Source: Photobacterium alginatilyticum (GTDB lineage: Bacteria > Pseudomonadota > Gammaproteobacteria > Enterobacterales > Vibrionaceae). From it: DNA of 64,000 nt. Under the pieces are notes generated by a model. It made no database searches. It saw only the letters and a list, made by a program, of their open reading frames with translations, and had not been told where the DNA came from. The stretch is from contig NZ_RSEJ01000008.1 in assembly GCF_009910675.1 (NCBI RefSeq), forward strand, positions 1-64,000. The letters run 5' to 3'. Both the position numbers and the translations under genes were made by a program. Shown one piece after another: positions 18,364-28,741 of the stretch (positions are counted from its first letter, which is position 1; each line of letters starts with the position of its first letter).

Positions 18364-19425
18364 TTACGCGTTGCCCTTCACTTTCAATTGCAGCTCAGCA
18401 GCAAAGTCCAGCATACGATTCAACGGGATAAGTGATTTTTCACGCAGTGACTCATCAACAAAAATTTCATGTTGCTCGCCGCCTTCACGCAGACCTTGCT
18501 CGATAGCCTGAAGACCGTTCATTGCCATCCACGGACAGTGGGCACAGCTACGACAGGTTGCACCGGCCCCCGCAGTGGGTGCCTCGATCAATTCCTTGTC
18601 AGGGACCATCTGCTGCATCTTAAAGAAGATACCTTTGTCGGTTGCCACAATCAGCTGCTTGTTCGGCAAGGTTTTCGCCGCCTTGATCAGCTGGCTTGTC
18701 GAGCCAACCGCATCAGCCAGCGCCACAACAGATGCTGGTGACTCAGGGTGAACCAAGATAGCCGCATCTGGGTATAGGTTCTTCATATCACGCAGCGCTT
18801 TGGACGAGAATTCATCGTGAACCACGCACTCGCCCTGCCACAAGAGCATTTCAGCGCCTGTTTGCTTCTGGATGTAAGAACCAAGGTGGCGGTCCGGGCC
18901 CCAGATAATGTCTTTGCCCTCGCTATCGAGATGCTCGACAATCTCCAGCGCAATACTAGAGGTAACAACCCAGTCGGCACGCGCTTTTACCGCCGCAGAG
19001 GTGTTAGCGTAGACAACCACTGTATGATCAGGGTGGGCATCGCAAAACTCGGTAAACTTGTCTGCCGGGCAACCAAGATCCAGAGAACATTCGGCTTCAA
19101 GCGTCGGCATCAACACCCGCTTTTCCGGTGTCAAAATTTTTGCCGACTCTCCCATAAAACGAACACCGCAAATTACCAGGGTTTTCGCCGGATGCTGGTT
19201 ACCGAATTTGGCCATCTCCAAAGAGTCACCGACAAATCCACCGGTCTCTTCGGCCAGTGCCTGGATTTCAGGGTCAGTATAATAATGGGCAACCAAAACC
19301 GCGTCTTTTTCCTTCAACAGGGCTTTGATTTTCTCTTTGTATGCCAGCTGCTCATCAATAGTCAGCGGCGTTGGCTTCGGTGGAAACGGATACACCATTT
19401 CTGAGGGATCAAATGTCAGGCTCAT
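18364..19425 (-). CDS. nadA: Quinolinate synthase
   Basis: NadA condenses iminoaspartate with dihydroxyacetone phosphate to quinolinate in de novo NAD synthesis, using a [4Fe-4S] cluster. The 353-residue length matches the family. Three cluster cysteines are in recognisable contexts: [25 protein letters not shown] and [14 protein letters not shown]. Other hallmarks are [31 protein letters not shown] and [17 protein letters not shown]. It lies downstream of the Tol-Pal operon but is separated from it by that operon's terminator, so it has its own promoter in the 110 bp upstream. Confidence 0.96.
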   Translation of the reverse strand: MSLTFDPSEMVYPFPPKPTPLTIDEQLAYKEKIKALLKEKDAVLVAHYYTDPEIQALAEETGGFVGDSLEMAKFGNQHPAKTLVICGVRFMGESAKILTPEKRVLMPTLEAECSLDLGCPADKFTEFCDAHPDHTVVVYANTSAAVKARADWVVTSSIALEIVEHLDSEGKDIIWGPDRHLGSYIQKQTGAEMLLWQGECVVHDEFSSKALRDMKNLYPDAAILVHPESPASVVALADAVGSTSQLIKAAKTLPNKQLIVATDKGIFFKMQQMVPDKELIEAPTAGAGATCRSCAHCPWMAMNGLQAIEQGLREGGEQHEIFVDESLREKSLIPLNRMLDFAAELQLKVKGNA

Positions 19426-19534
19426 TTCTCGATTGCTCTATCAGCTCGTCCTTACTAATCCGAGCATTATACACCGCAAACATCGAAATAATCACCTTTC
19501 TGGCAATCACACTGTTACTGTTTCGTTACAGATA

Positions 19535-19562
19535 CAAAAAAGGCCAGTAAAAACTGGCCTTT
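19535..19562 (-). terminator. Intrinsic terminator of the Tol-Pal operon
   Basis: A 10-bp stem AAAGGCCAGT/ACTGGCCTTT (19539-19548 with 19553-19562) and an AAAA loop. The minus strand continues TTTTTTGTATCTGTAAC, a one-base-shorter version of the word seen at 14031 and 16341. Confidence 0.88.
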
Positions 19563-19581
19563 ATCAATGACTGCACCATGG

Positions 19582-20340
19582 CTACTTAGCAAGCGCCTTG
19601 AGGTTTTTCTCAGCCTGGCGGGAACTGGTCGAGCCAGGGTAAAGCTCAATTACCTGCTGGTAATACTTCTTGGCTTCATCCGGCTTTTTGCTCCGCTCGG
19701 CGATCACGCCAAGCTTCAGCATGGCATCAGCCCGCTTGTTAGAGTCACTGAAACTGGCCACAGCCGTAAACTGCTCACCAGCCTCTTTCAGCTGACTTTG
19801 AGTAAAGTACAGCTGACCTAGCCAGTAGTGGGCATTGGGCTTGTACACAGACTCAGGATAAGCCGACAAGAACGCCTGAAATGCCTTGACCGCACCAGGA
19901 TAATCTTTTTCCTTGAGGATCAGGTTAACGGCGCTTTCATAGGCTTCGTTTTCACTCACGTTACTGGTGTACGTCTCAGTAGAAGCCGGAGTGGAATCTG
20001 ACGTTTCGTCGACTTCTTTCTGAGGCTGGCGGCTAAGTGCATCAACCTCACGGTACAATTCTCGCTGTCGCTCAAGCATCTGACTCAGGTCATAGCTATT
20101 GCGCTCGACAAGACCGCGCAGTTCATCCATTTCAGATGCAAGCTGATCCAGCTGACGCTGCATATCAATCTGCACCTGGTTTCGCGCCTCAATCATACGC
20201 TCCAAACGCGCAAGGCTATTATCTCCGCCCTGTGCACTGTTACCGTTTAGTTCGGTAACAGGAGCAGGTGCGGCGACCACCTGGGTCGCCGCACCAACCA
20301 GCAACGTCAACGCGAGGGTCCGCATTTTGTTACTGTTCAT
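19582..20340 (-). CDS. cpoB: Cell division coordinator CpoB (YbgF), periplasmic TPR protein
   Basis: CpoB works with Tol-Pal and PBP1B to couple outer-membrane constriction with septal peptidoglycan synthesis. The 252-residue protein has a signal peptide ending AAPAP (cleavage near residue 23), a trimerising coiled coil (about 40-100: MIEARNQVQIDMQRQLDQL), a Ser/Thr-rich linker, and three C-terminal TPR repeats (AYESAVNLILKEKDYPGAVKAF, PNAHYWLGQLYF, DAMLKLGVIAE). It is the last gene of the operon, 16 bp after pal. Confidence 0.93.
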   Translation of the reverse strand: MNSNKMRTLALTLLVGAATQVVAAPAPVTELNGNSAQGGDNSLARLERMIEARNQVQIDMQRQLDQLASEMDELRGLVERNSYDLSQMLERQRELYREVDALSRQPQKEVDETSDSTPASTETYTSNVSENEAYESAVNLILKEKDYPGAVKAFQAFLSAYPESVYKPNAHYWLGQLYFTQSQLKEAGEQFTAVASFSDSNKRADAMLKLGVIAERSKKPDEAKKYYQQVIELYPGSTSSRQAEKNLKALAK

Positions 20341-20356
20341 CGTGTTTACCTATAAA

Positions 20357-20896
20357 TTAGTAAACTAGAACCGAACGACGGTTCTTAGCATAGTCAGCTT
20401 CAGAGTGGCCTAGTACCAAAGGCTTTTCCTCACCGTAGCTGACAATTGAGATTTGGCTTGCAGAAACACCTAGAGCCTGAAGGTATTTAGCAACGGCTGC
20501 CGCACGACGCTCGCCCAGTGCAATGTTGTACTCTGGCGTGCCGCGCTCATCAGCATGACCTTCAACAATCACTTTAACTGCTGTGTTGTCACGCAGGTAA
20601 TCAGCGTGAGCCGTTAGCATTTCCTGGTAGTCAGGCTGAATTTCAGCGTTGTCAAACTTGAAGTATACAGTTTGCTCCTGACGTAGCTGCTGGCTGCGTA
20701 GCTCCTGCTCAGACATTGCTGCAGAACCTGATTCTACTGGTGTTGCAACTGTAGTTTGCTCAGTAGCAGTAGTACCTGTACCAGTAGTTGACTCAGACGC
20801 AGCTGAGCTATCAGTGCTTTCTGTTGAACTACACGCAGCAAGAGTGATCATTGGCAGCGCAATTGCCAGCCCCTTTAGAACTTTGTTCAGTTGCAT
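20357..20896 (-). CDS. pal: Peptidoglycan-associated lipoprotein
   Basis: Pal anchors the outer membrane to peptidoglycan. The 179-residue precursor has a lipoprotein signal peptide with lipobox LAAC (Cys22), a Ser/Thr-rich tether (about 23-70) and a C-terminal OmpA-like domain. Diaminopimelate-binding features are visible: [31 protein letters not shown] and YGEEKP. It lies between tolB and cpoB. A G-A-rich site (AAAGGAAAAAAA) precedes the ATG. Confidence 0.96.
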   Translation of the reverse strand: MQLNKVLKGLAIALPMITLAACSSTESTDSSAASESTTGTGTTATEQTTVATPVESGSAAMSEQELRSQQLRQEQTVYFKFDNAEIQPDYQEMLTAHADYLRDNTAVKVIVEGHADERGTPEYNIALGERRAAAVAKYLQALGVSASQISIVSYGEEKPLVLGHSEADYAKNRRSVLVY

Positions 20897-20933
20897 TATT
20901 TTTTTCCTTTTATATCGCTAATTACGGTGAACG

Positions 20934-22280
20934 TTAGAGGAACGGCCCCCAGGATGGAGCCCGAACCCGCCCGTTCGTCGCAGGTAATCGTGCCTTAAAG
21001 CGCCCGTCAATCGACACTAACGACAGCTCGTTGGATTTATCATTAACTGAGCTGTATATCACCATACCGCCATTCGGTGCAATACTTGGCGACTCATCCA
21101 AAAATGTCTTCGTTAAAATTTGAAGCGCACCTGTTTTCAGATCTTGTTTGGCAATGTTATACCCAGAGTCTGATCTGTGTACCATTACCAGGAACCGTCC
21201 ATCAGGCGTCAATTGACCACCCAGATTCTGACTTCCTTGCCAAGTTAGGCGTTCGGTCGAACCATCTGCTAAATTTACTCGATATATCTGGGGTTTACCA
21301 CCTCTGTCTGAGGTAAAGATCATAGACTGACCATTTGGATCCCAAAATGCCTCGGTATTATTGGCCCGACCACGGGTAACTTGGGTCATTTTTTTCGTTT
21401 CCAGATCCAAAATGTAGATCTGCAAGCTGCCACTCTTAGACAGCACCATGGCAAGTTTTTTGCCATCTGGCGAGAAACGTGGTGAACCATTGTGACGCGG
21501 GAAAGACGCAACCATCTCGCGGCTACCCTTATAAATGTCCATCACGAAAATCTGTGCCTGCTTGTTTTCAAAGCTGACATAGGCCAGCTTGCTGCCATCC
21601 GGCGACCATGATGGTGACATCAGCGGCTGCTGTGATTTCAGTACCAAACGCTCGTTGAAACCATCATAGTCGGCAATACGTAGCTGGTACGGATACTTGG
21701 CCTTATCGTCAATCACCACATAAGCAATACGAGTCAAGAATGCACCCTTCTCGCCTGTCAGTTTTTCATAGACAACATCAGAAATTCGGTGAGCGTACTG
21801 ACGCAGACGGCTCTCTTTAACAGTCGCACGGTTATTGACCAGCAAATGATCTTTGGTCAGTACCAGTTCGCCATTTTCCAGACCTCGGCTTTCGCCACTG
21901 GTCAACTGGCCTCGCACCACGTCTACCAGCTGGTAGTTAATCACATAATTGCCGTCGGCATTCAGGCTAACTTTACCTGTTACCAGCGCATCAACCCCTA
22001 GCGATGTCCAGGCATTATAATCGACCTGATCTTCGCTATATGGCGTCTGTGGCATTTTACTGGTCGCGACCGGGCTGAATTTACCGCTGCGGCGCAAATC
22101 CGATGCAATTACCGCAGAAATATCCGACGGCATTTTGCCTTCGCCTTCCCACTGGAACGGCACCACACCTATCGGACGGGCAGAATCAATACCTTCAGTG
22201 ATCACCAATTCCAATTCTGCTTGTGCGACTTGGCTAAAACTCAGAAGAGCAATACACAAGCCCATAATCCAACGTTTCAT
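20934..22280 (-). CDS. tolB: Tol-Pal system periplasmic beta-propeller protein
   Basis: TolB is a periplasmic adaptor that binds Pal and is recycled by TolA. The 448-residue precursor has a signal peptide cleaved after AQA (near residue 21), an N-terminal domain (about 22-165), and a six-bladed propeller with repeated blade motifs: [68 protein letters not shown] and [16 protein letters not shown]. The N-terminal strand used as the TolA/Pal switch ([18 protein letters not shown]) is present. It is 13 bp downstream of tolA. Confidence 0.96.
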   Translation of the reverse strand: MKRWIMGLCIALLSFSQVAQAELELVITEGIDSARPIGVVPFQWEGEGKMPSDISAVIASDLRRSGKFSPVATSKMPQTPYSEDQVDYNAWTSLGVDALVTGKVSLNADGNYVINYQLVDVVRGQLTSGESRGLENGELVLTKDHLLVNNRATVKESRLRQYAHRISDVVYEKLTGEKGAFLTRIAYVVIDDKAKYPYQLRIADYDGFNERLVLKSQQPLMSPSWSPDGSKLAYVSFENKQAQIFVMDIYKGSREMVASFPRHNGSPRFSPDGKKLAMVLSKSGSLQIYILDLETKKMTQVTRGRANNTEAFWDPNGQSMIFTSDRGGKPQIYRVNLADGSTERLTWQGSQNLGGQLTPDGRFLVMVHRSDSGYNIAKQDLKTGALQILTKTFLDESPSIAPNGGMVIYSSVNDKSNELSLVSIDGRFKARLPATNGRVRAPSWGPFL

Positions 22281-22293
22281 AACTACTCCTTCA

Positions 22294-23400
22294 TCATTGT
22301 GGGCTTACTGTTAATCGAATACTGCGAACTTTTTCAATCACAGCCGGGTCTTCCGGCATCGGGAACTGGCTCACTTTTACCACAGCAGCTTTGGCTGCAC
22401 GGCATAACGCTGCGTCACCGCCATCATTTGAGGCATCCAGTACCAGACCATTAGTAGATAAACGCATGCGAATTACACACTCTTTACCAATGAAGGTCTG
22501 ATCAACCAGCAAGTTCTGTTCAATCATTTGTTTGAAGATAGCACCATAACGCTGGGATTCATCGTTAATAAACTGGCCTCGGGCACCGCCGCGCTGCTCA
22601 GTTTCGGCTTCCAGCCCCGCGAACATATCGTTGAGGGCCGCTTCCTGTTGTTTCTGTTTCTCGCGGGCTTCCGCCGCTTTACGCTCGGCTTCCTTACGGG
22701 CAGCTTCTGCCTTGCGAGCTTCAGCTTCGGCTTTCTTCCTCGCTGCTATTTTCGCATTACGCTCTTCTTCAGCTTTGCGGGCTTCCTCTTCCGCTTTTTT
22801 CTTGGCGGCGAGTTTTGCCTGACGCTCTTCTTCTGCCTTACGGGCAGCGGCTTCCGCCTGACGTTTTTGCTCTTCAGCTTTGCGTTTGGCTTCCTCGGCC
22901 TTGCGCTGCTGGGCTAACTGTTTCTTACGCTCTGCTTCCGCTTTGGCCGCTTTCTCCCGAGAGATGCGGGCTGCTTCGTCAGCTTTGCGCTTCTCTTCTT
23001 CCGCCTTGCGTTTTGCCGCAGCCACTTTCTTCTGCTCGGCAGCAACACGTTTGCGTTCAGCTTCTGCAGCACGGGCCTCTTTTTCAGCCTTGAGCTTGTC
23101 AGCTTTCAGCTGGCGCAACTTGTTCTCTTCAGCCTGGCGTTGCTGTTCTAGCGCGGCAGCCTGTTGTTCAAGTCGCTTCAGGCGATCCTGCTCGGCTTTT
23201 TTCGCCGCATCACGTTGCTGGCGGATCTGCTTGGCCTGCTGATTCACCAACGCCGGGTCGACAACAACCGCTTTGATCGTATTACCCGATGTCTTTGGCT
23301 TGTCCATGGTGAAATCCGTTCCCCATAACAAAGCCGCTAACAATAAACCATGAAGAAGTAACGATATAATGACGGCAGCGCTGTAATTATTGTTTTTCAT
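22294..23400 (-). CDS. tolA: Tol-Pal system energy-transducing protein
   Basis: TolA transmits proton-motive force from TolQR to Pal and TolB. The 368-residue protein has a single N-terminal TM anchor (about 7-28: [19 protein letters not shown]), a very long Ala/Lys/Glu-rich helical domain (about 50-265, with repeats such as [19 protein letters not shown]) and a C-terminal domain (about 270-368) with [36 protein letters not shown] 23400 was chosen over an upstream in-frame TTG. The low-complexity middle is a plausible site for strain-to-strain length variation. Confidence 0.95.
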   Translation of the reverse strand: MKNNNYSAAVIISLLLHGLLLAALLWGTDFTMDKPKTSGNTIKAVVVDPALVNQQAKQIRQQRDAAKKAEQDRLKRLEQQAAALEQQRQAEENKLRQLKADKLKAEKEARAAEAERKRVAAEQKKVAAAKRKAEEEKRKADEAARISREKAAKAEAERKKQLAQQRKAEEAKRKAEEQKRQAEAAARKAEEERQAKLAAKKKAEEEARKAEEERNAKIAARKKAEAEARKAEAARKEAERKAAEAREKQKQQEAALNDMFAGLEAETEQRGGARGQFINDESQRYGAIFKQMIEQNLLVDQTFIGKECVIRMRLSTNGLVLDASNDGGDAALCRAAKAAVVKVSQFPMPEDPAVIEKVRSIRLTVSPQ

Positions 23401-23412
23401 CCGCAAGCCTGC

Positions 23413-23859
23413 CTACTTCTCTAAAGGTTCGGTCATCAAACCTACAGAACCTACTCCGGCCTGATTCAGTGCATCAAGCGTCTCAATAATGTAAGAGTAA
23501 GGTGCACGGCTGTCACCGCCGACCAGGACGGTCGATTTTGGATTCAGCTGAAGCTCAGCCCTGACCCGGGTAAGCAGATCATTCAGTCTGAGGCCGCGAA
23601 GCATGTCGCCGTTATCGACGCTCAGGCCCAGATTGCCATCCTGATCGACTTCAACAATGATCGGTGCATTGCTGTTTTCATCACCGACCAGCTCAGCTGC
23701 TGTCTTCGCCGTCTGGGTGGACGGCAACTCGACATCGACCCCCTGAGTCACGAAAGGGGCTGTTACCATGAAGATGATCAACAGTACCAACATCACATCG
23801 ATATAAGGTACGACGTTGATCTCCGCCGTCATTTTGCGCTTTTTCGGTTGATAAGCCAT
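23413..23859 (-). CDS. tolR: Tol-Pal system proton-channel subunit TolR
   Basis: TolR forms the proton-driven motor with TolQ. The 148-residue protein has one N-terminal TM helix containing the proton-path Asp (EINVVPYIDVMLVLLIIFMVTAPF, Asp near residue 21) and a periplasmic ExbD-like domain ending DALNQAGVGSVGLMTEP. It lies 6 bp downstream of tolQ. Confidence 0.96.
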   Translation of the reverse strand: MAYQPKKRKMTAEINVVPYIDVMLVLLIIFMVTAPFVTQGVDVELPSTQTAKTAAELVGDENSNAPIIVEVDQDGNLGLSVDNGDMLRGLRLNDLLTRVRAELQLNPKSTVLVGGDSRAPYSYIIETLDALNQAGVGSVGLMTEPLEK

Positions 23860-23865
23860 TGCTTA

Positions 23866-24552
23866 TTACTCCTGCGCAGCGGCAAATGCCTGGCGGTGTA
23901 GAATACTTGAGAACTCTTCCATGAAAGTGGCATAGGTGTGCTCTAGCTTCGACACCTGGTTGGTCAACTTGTTGTAGAACATCACCGCAGGGATTGCAGC
24001 AAACAAGCCCATTGCCGTTGCCACCAAGGCCTCAGCAATACCCGGAGCCACCATGGCCAGTGTCGCCTGTTTTACCGCGCCCAGCGCAATAAAGGCGTGC
24101 ATAATACCCCATACCGTACCGAACAGGCCGATATACGGGCTGATTGAACCCACCGTTGCCAGGAACGGCAGATTGGTTTCCATATCATCCACTTCACGAG
24201 ACAGGGCAACACGCATTGCACGTCCCGTTCCTTCCATCACCGCTTCAGGCACTTTGCCATTGCTGCGGTGCAGACGGGCGAATTCTTTAAAACCGGCGTG
24301 GAAAATCTGCTCTGAGCCTGTCAGGTTGTCTTTTCTTGCCTGCACTTCCTGGTAAAGCTGTGACAAATCAATGCCCGACCAGAAACGGTCTTCAAAGCGT
24401 TCAGCCTTGGAGGCGGCATCCGACAGAACCGATGAGCGCTTGATGATCATCGCCCAGGAAACGACAGACATACCTAGCAGGATAAGCATCACGATCTTAA
24501 CAAGCAGGCTGGCCTGTAAAAAAAGATCTAAAATCGATAGTTCAGCAGTCAC
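23866..24552 (-). CDS. tolQ: Tol-Pal system motor subunit TolQ
   Basis: TolQ is the three-helix inner-membrane subunit around the TolR dimer. In its 228 residues TM1 is at about 16-36, and TM2 and TM3 are in the conserved block [31 protein letters not shown] and [26 protein letters not shown], typical of TolQ/ExbB/MotA. Its start codon overlaps the stop of ybgC by 4 bp (ATGA), showing translational coupling. Confidence 0.96.
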   Translation of the reverse strand: MTAELSILDLFLQASLLVKIVMLILLGMSVVSWAMIIKRSSVLSDAASKAERFEDRFWSGIDLSQLYQEVQARKDNLTGSEQIFHAGFKEFARLHRSNGKVPEAVMEGTGRAMRVALSREVDDMETNLPFLATVGSISPYIGLFGTVWGIMHAFIALGAVKQATLAMVAPGIAEALVATAMGLFAAIPAVMFYNKLTNQVSKLEHTYATFMEEFSSILHRQAFAAAQE

Positions 24553-24956
24553 TTAGATATCTCCGACTTAATATTTTCTGGGATCTGAATAGGTTTCATG
24601 GATTCAGGATGCACACAGGCTACCTGAACCATCGCTTTGCACAAGGTTTGGCCGGCATTGTTAACTAAAACCTGACAAAATACGATCGAGGCCCGGCGAA
24701 TTTTAACCGGCCATGTCCTGACCACCAGCCGTTCATCGAGCTTGGCGCCTTTCAGGAAGTCAATATCCATATGGCGCACCACAAAGCTAACATTCTGTGC
24801 AAATAATGCCTGTAAACTGACATCATGACTGCGGAAGAGTTCCGTTCTCGCCCGCTCAAAGAATTTCAGGTAGTTGGCATGGTAAACAATCCCACCTACA
24901 TCGGTATCTTCATAATAAATAGTGATTGGCCACTCAAAGGCACTTTCTTCGGTCAT
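24549..24956 (-). CDS. ybgC: Acyl-CoA thioesterase of the Tol-Pal locus
   Basis: YbgC is a hotdog-fold thioesterase that opens tol-pal operons; its physiological substrate is debated (acyl-CoA or acyl-ACP linked to phospholipid metabolism). The 135-residue protein has the 4-hydroxybenzoyl-CoA thioesterase motif [25 protein letters not shown] with the catalytic Asp, followed by [19 protein letters not shown] 24956 gives the usual family length; the ORF's extra five residues begin at TTG. It is the first gene of the operon, with a possible -10 TATAGT on the minus strand near 25028. Confidence 0.92.
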   Translation of the reverse strand: MTEESAFEWPITIYYEDTDVGGIVYHANYLKFFERARTELFRSHDVSLQALFAQNVSFVVRHMDIDFLKGAKLDERLVVRTWPVKIRRASIVFCQVLVNNAGQTLCKAMVQVACVHPESMKPIQIPENIKSEISK

Positions 24957-25191
24957 CAGATATCCATGCAATCACATGACAGCCAGTACCCGTCAGGTAC
25001 TCGCCCGGTCTTCAAATAATCGCTTACTATACCGAAGTTGCGCAGCTTTATAAAACGCCACATTTACTAACACTCACAAAAGCGATGATTTTTTGACAAG
25101 CTTGTCATTTCGTTACCGGCAACACTGCATAATTCGTGTCAGTATATGCATTTTGCACACTTATCTGGGCAACAAACACTAACAGACGTAT
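24957..25191. other. Intergenic region carrying the Tol-Pal operon promoter
   Basis: About 235 bp between ybgC and the cyd terminator. A minus-strand TATAGT near 25023-25028 is a plausible -10 element, but its -35 partner is weak. A short inverted repeat (AGTACC...GGTACT, about 24986-25001) lies in the presumed leader. No ORF is supported. Confidence 0.4.
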
Positions 25192-25229
25192 AAAAAAACA
25201 GCCCACTACTGTTTTGTAATGGGCTGTTT
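25192..25229 (-). terminator. Intrinsic terminator of cydABX-ybgE
   Basis: A 10-bp stem AAACAGCCCA/TGGGCTGTTT (25196-25205 with 25220-25229), followed on the minus strand by TTTTTTTATACGTCTG, about 37 bp after the ybgE stop codon. Confidence 0.85.
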
Positions 25230-25266
25230 CATTGTGTGAATTATCGTTATCTGTCTGTTTCGGCGA

Positions 25267-25587
25267 TTACACCGAAGGAAACAGACGTAACCACATGATA
25301 TAGGACAAAATCGGCAATGCCAGATACGGAGTGAAGAACACCTGCCAGTACCAACGGCGCGGTACGAAACCCACACCATAAATCATTGCTGTACATGTCG
25401 CCCATATCAGGGCTGGTGAGATCACCGGCCCGAATCCACCAATCGCCTGGGCAAAGAGTGTGGGTTCCCATATCACCAGACCTGCCGCCGATAATGACAG
25501 CACCATGGATACCAGGCGCAATAGCCCGTTATCCAATAACAGGTGAGTACCCTTCACCCAGTGATTAACTTTACTCACCGTTCTCAT
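25267..25587 (-). CDS. ybgE: Cyd operon protein YbgE
   Basis: A small inner-membrane protein encoded with cytochrome bd oxidase in many proteobacteria; no firm function is known. The product is up to 106 residues with three hydrophobic segments (LVSMVLSLSAAGLVIW, ALIWATCTAMIYGVGFVP, QVFFTPYLALPILSYIMWL). The pairing of YGVGF and WQ-F-P resembles the E. coli protein. ATG 25587 overlaps the end of cydX by 17 bp. A GTG at 25578 would give an N-terminus (VSKVNHW) that aligns better with the E. coli start, so the start is uncertain. Confidence 0.8.
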   Translation of the reverse strand: MRTVSKVNHWVKGTHLLLDNGLLRLVSMVLSLSAAGLVIWEPTLFAQAIGGFGPVISPALIWATCTAMIYGVGFVPRRWYWQVFFTPYLALPILSYIMWLRLFPSV

Positions 25588-25678
25588 CCATATTTTCGGT
25601 TGTCTCAAGCCACAGGGCATTGATGATACCGAAAGAGCAGGCTAGCAGAACACCTAGAATCCAAGCGAAATACCACAT
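25571..25678 (-). CDS. cydX: Cytochrome bd-I oxidase small subunit CydX
   Basis: A 35-residue single-helix subunit that stabilises the haem environment of cytochrome bd oxidase. Translating the minus strand from ATG 25678 gives MWYFAWILGVLLACSFGIIN followed by ALWLETTENMDENGE and stop. The MWYF-W-LG-LLA start and the W-E segment are diagnostic. It follows cydB by 11 bp and overlaps ybgE. It is short enough to be missed by a 60-residue ORF cutoff. Confidence 0.93.
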   Translation of the reverse strand: MWYFAWILGVLLACSFGIINALWLETTENMDENGE

Positions 25679-25689
25679 AGTCTGTCTCC

Positions 25690-26826
25690 TTAGTACAGTG
25701 AAGTCTTGTTGTCTTCGATATATTTATTATCAAGACGGCCAAACATTTTGTAATAACACCATGAGGTGTATGCCAGGATAATCGGTACCATTACCGCCGC
25801 AACACCCGTCATGATGTTCAGCGTCAGCTCAGATGACGTCGCATCCCACATTGTCAGGCTGTGGTTAGGAACCGTGCTTGAAGGCATGATGAACGGGAAT
25901 AGTGCAAAACCTGCTGTCAGAATCACCCCCGCCATTGTCAGGCTAGAGGTGATAAATGCCAGCGCACCGCTGTTCGCACGTGAAGCCAGTACTGTCAGCA
26001 ATGGCATGAATACCGCCAGTGCCGGCGCAATCCATAGCAACGGATAGGCATCAAAGTTAGCAAACAGTGCACCAGACTGACGCATTACTTCTTTGGTCAG
26101 AGGGTTAGATGGCGCATTGGTCATGATCTCAGAGGTGATCACATAACCTTCAATGCTCTGAGCCCAGAAGCCGGCAATTGCAAAGCACACTGCTGTACCG
26201 ATCGAAGTGATCATTGCGACGCGGCGAGCACGCTCACGGATCGCATCAGATGTCTTCATCTGCAGGTACGCTGCGCCTTGGGTGGTGATCATCAGGATGC
26301 TCACGATGCCGCACAATAGTGCGAACGGGTTAAGCAACGCGAAGAACGAACCGGTATAGGTAGGGATCAACAGATCGCTTAGCTCGAACGGAACACCCTG
26401 CAGCAGGTTACCGAAAGCTACACCGAAGATCACAGGTGGTACGAAGCTACCGATAAAGATCGCCTTGTCCCATGTTTCACGCCACTGTGGGTTTTCAATT
26501 TTCGAACGGTAATCGAAACCAATCGGACGTAGCCAAAGTGCAGCCAACGTGATGATCATGGCAAAATAGAAGCCAGAAAATGCCGTTGCATAAACCAGTG
26601 GCCATGCCGCAAATAGCGCACCACCCGCGGTGATCAGCCAAACCTGGTTACCGTCCCAGTGCGGGGCGATCGAGTTAATCATTACTCGGCGCTCAGTGTC
26701 TGTTTTACCAATGATTCGGGACAGAACACCAACACCCATGTCAAAACCATCCGTGACTGCAAAGCCGATGCATAGCACACCGATCAGCACCCACCAGATA
26801 AATCGCAATACTTCATATTCAAACAT
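25690..26826 (-). CDS. cydB: Cytochrome bd ubiquinol oxidase subunit II
   Basis: CydB pairs with CydA in the high-affinity quinol oxidase used at low oxygen. The 378-residue protein has about eight TM helices. Family motifs include FIWWVLIGVLCIGFAVTDGFDMGVG at the N-terminus, NSIAPHWDGNQVWLITAGGALFAAWP, and SSLTMAGVILTAGFALFPFIMPS. The C-terminus (TSWCYYKMFGRLD) is typical of the long CydB form. It starts 18 bp after cydA. Confidence 0.97.
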   Translation of the reverse strand: MFEYEVLRFIWWVLIGVLCIGFAVTDGFDMGVGVLSRIIGKTDTERRVMINSIAPHWDGNQVWLITAGGALFAAWPLVYATAFSGFYFAMIITLAALWLRPIGFDYRSKIENPQWRETWDKAIFIGSFVPPVIFGVAFGNLLQGVPFELSDLLIPTYTGSFFALLNPFALLCGIVSILMITTQGAAYLQMKTSDAIRERARRVAMITSIGTAVCFAIAGFWAQSIEGYVITSEIMTNAPSNPLTKEVMRQSGALFANFDAYPLLWIAPALAVFMPLLTVLASRANSGALAFITSSLTMAGVILTAGFALFPFIMPSSTVPNHSLTMWDATSSELTLNIMTGVAAVMVPIILAYTSWCYYKMFGRLDNKYIEDNKTSLY

Positions 26827-26843
26827 TGCCTAATTCTCCCTGA

Positions 26844-28430
26844 TTACGCTTCAACCTGACGCGATACCACATTCTGCGGTGCATCGGTTGTTTCAAAGTG
26901 GTAACGACCTGTTTTCAGGCTGCTTGGACCCAGACGAGCGAACTTGATCATCAGGTACATCTCAGCGATCAGGAACACGGTGTACAAGGCGATAATAGCC
27001 AACATGGAAGTAATGATGTCAGAGGCCTGAAGGTTCGACACGGCCATTGATACCGGCAGAATTTCACCCACCGCCCAAGGCTGACGACCATATTCAGCAA
27101 CGAACCAGCCCGCTTCGATAGCGATCCAAGGTAGCGGAATACCGAAAAGTGCAGCTTTTAGTACCCACTTGTTACCCGTGATCTTATGACGGCAAGTCTG
27201 AATAAATGCGGCACCAATAATACCCAGCATAATAAAGCCACAAGCCACCATAATACGGAAGCTCCAGAATAGCGGCCAAACTGTCGGGATTGAATCATCT
27301 GCCGCCTGTGCAATATCGGCTTCTGTCGCGTCAACTACATTGTCAGCGTACGGCTTAAGTAGCAGGCCATAACCCAGGTCATGCTTCACTTCATCGAAGG
27401 CTGCAATGTTCTCAGGTGTCTTCTCACCGGCACGCAGCTTCTCTAGCAGACCGTAGGCGACCATACCGTTACGGATACGCACTTCGTGCTCGTCCTTAAG
27501 ATCGCGAAGACCAGTCACTTCGGTGTCAAAAGAACGCGTAGCGATAATCCCCATCACATAAGGGATCTTAATCGCGAAGTCCGTTTCCATGGTTTCCTGG
27601 TTAGGTACACCAAATAGCGTAAACGCTGCCGGGGCTTCTTCTGTGTGCCATTCGGCTTCGATAGCAGCCAGCTTGGTTTTCTGTACGTCACCCAGCTCAT
27701 AACCAGATTCGTCACCCAGCACGATAACCGACAGAATTGACGCCATACCGAAAGAAGCGGCAATTGCGAAAGAACGGCGAGCAAACGGAATATCGCGCCC
27801 TTTCAGCAGGTAGTAGGCACTGATACCCATGATGAACATTGCACCGCAGACATAGCCAGACGCGACGGTGTGAACAAATTTCACCTGGGCAACGGGGTTC
27901 ATCACCACTTCGGCAAAACTCACCATTTCCATACGCATGGTTTCGAAGTTGAACTCTGCACCCACAGGGTTCTGCATCCAGCCGTTTGCGATAAGGATCC
28001 ACAATGCCGAGAAGTTGGAACCAAGAGCCACCAACCAAGTTACAGCAAGGTGCTGACGCTTAGACAGGCGATCCCAGCCGAAGAAGAACAGGCCGACAAG
28101 AGTAGATTCAAGGAAGAAGGCAATCAGCGCTTCGATAGCCAGCGGGGCACCGAAGATATCACCTACGTAGTGGGAGTAGTAAGCCCAGTTCGTACCGAAC
28201 TGAAACTCCATGGTTAGACCCGTGGATACACCCAGGGCAAAGTTGATGGCGAAAAGCTTACCCCAGAACTTAGTCATGTCCTTGTAGATTTGCTTTCCGG
28301 TCATTACATAAACCGACTCCATGATGGCAAGCAGGAACGCCATACCAAGAGTCAGGGGGACGAACAAAAAGTGATACATCGCAGTTAATGCGAACTGTAA
28401 CCGCGATAGTTCGACGATATCAGTGAACAT
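26844..28430 (-). CDS. cydA: Cytochrome bd ubiquinol oxidase subunit I
   Basis: CydA carries haems b558, b595 and d and oxidises ubiquinol on its periplasmic Q-loop. The 528-residue protein has the N-terminal haem-ligand helix ([21 protein letters not shown], His20), the [21 protein letters not shown] segment, a second haem region ([20 protein letters not shown]), a long Q-loop (about 250-390) and the C-terminal [12 protein letters not shown] segment. It is first in the operon cydABX-ybgE. Upstream are two perfect FNR boxes and an ArcA-like box, matching its known microaerobic regulation in relatives. Confidence 0.97.
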   Translation of the reverse strand: MFTDIVELSRLQFALTAMYHFLFVPLTLGMAFLLAIMESVYVMTGKQIYKDMTKFWGKLFAINFALGVSTGLTMEFQFGTNWAYYSHYVGDIFGAPLAIEALIAFFLESTLVGLFFFGWDRLSKRQHLAVTWLVALGSNFSALWILIANGWMQNPVGAEFNFETMRMEMVSFAEVVMNPVAQVKFVHTVASGYVCGAMFIMGISAYYLLKGRDIPFARRSFAIAASFGMASILSVIVLGDESGYELGDVQKTKLAAIEAEWHTEEAPAAFTLFGVPNQETMETDFAIKIPYVMGIIATRSFDTEVTGLRDLKDEHEVRIRNGMVAYGLLEKLRAGEKTPENIAAFDEVKHDLGYGLLLKPYADNVVDATEADIAQAADDSIPTVWPLFWSFRIMVACGFIMLGIIGAAFIQTCRHKITGNKWVLKAALFGIPLPWIAIEAGWFVAEYGRQPWAVGEILPVSMAVSNLQASDIITSMLAIIALYTVFLIAEMYLMIKFARLGPSSLKTGRYHFETTDAPQNVVSRQVEA

Positions 28431-28599
28431 TGAGAACTCCTTTTTTCGCCAGGCTGACTGACGACAGTACTACACTGTGTACCAATGGTTGGGCTAGCAA
28501 AATGTAGCTTACAAACCGCTTATTTAGGTCACCTTCCTGGTAGCCATTTTTTTATGAATCAATGGCTTCCTTTCTATGTTGCAGTCATGTGCCAAATTA

Positions 28600-28615
28600 G
28601 TTAATTTGTTGTTAA
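28600..28615 (-). promoter_or_regulatory. ArcA-like site upstream of cydA
   Basis: GTTAATTTGTTGTTAA matches the ArcA recognition pattern of direct GTTA repeats spaced 11 bp, about 170 bp upstream of the cydA start. ArcA activates cydAB in enteric bacteria, so the position is sensible; binding is inferred. Confidence 0.5.
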
Positions 28616-28691
28616 GCTACAGCTAATAAAGTCATTGCTAATATTACTGATATTATTCGCCCTGCTCAATCTATTTATCTCACAATTTGCT

Positions 28692-28705
28692 TTGATAAAT
28701 ATCAA
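28692..28705. promoter_or_regulatory. FNR box 1 upstream of cydA
   Basis: TTGATAAATATCAA is a perfect palindromic match to the FNR consensus TTGAT-N4-ATCAA, about 262 bp upstream of the cydA ATG. Its centre is 50 bp from the second box. Confidence 0.75.
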
Positions 28706-28741
28706 GAAACACTGCTCAATATTTATACACGTCAATTTTAT

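Noticed and set aside
22500..23242. Several long ORFs on the plus strand opposite tolA
   Set aside because: They are produced by the Ala/Lys/Glu-rich repeats of tolA read in reverse; the minus-strand product is a clear TolA.
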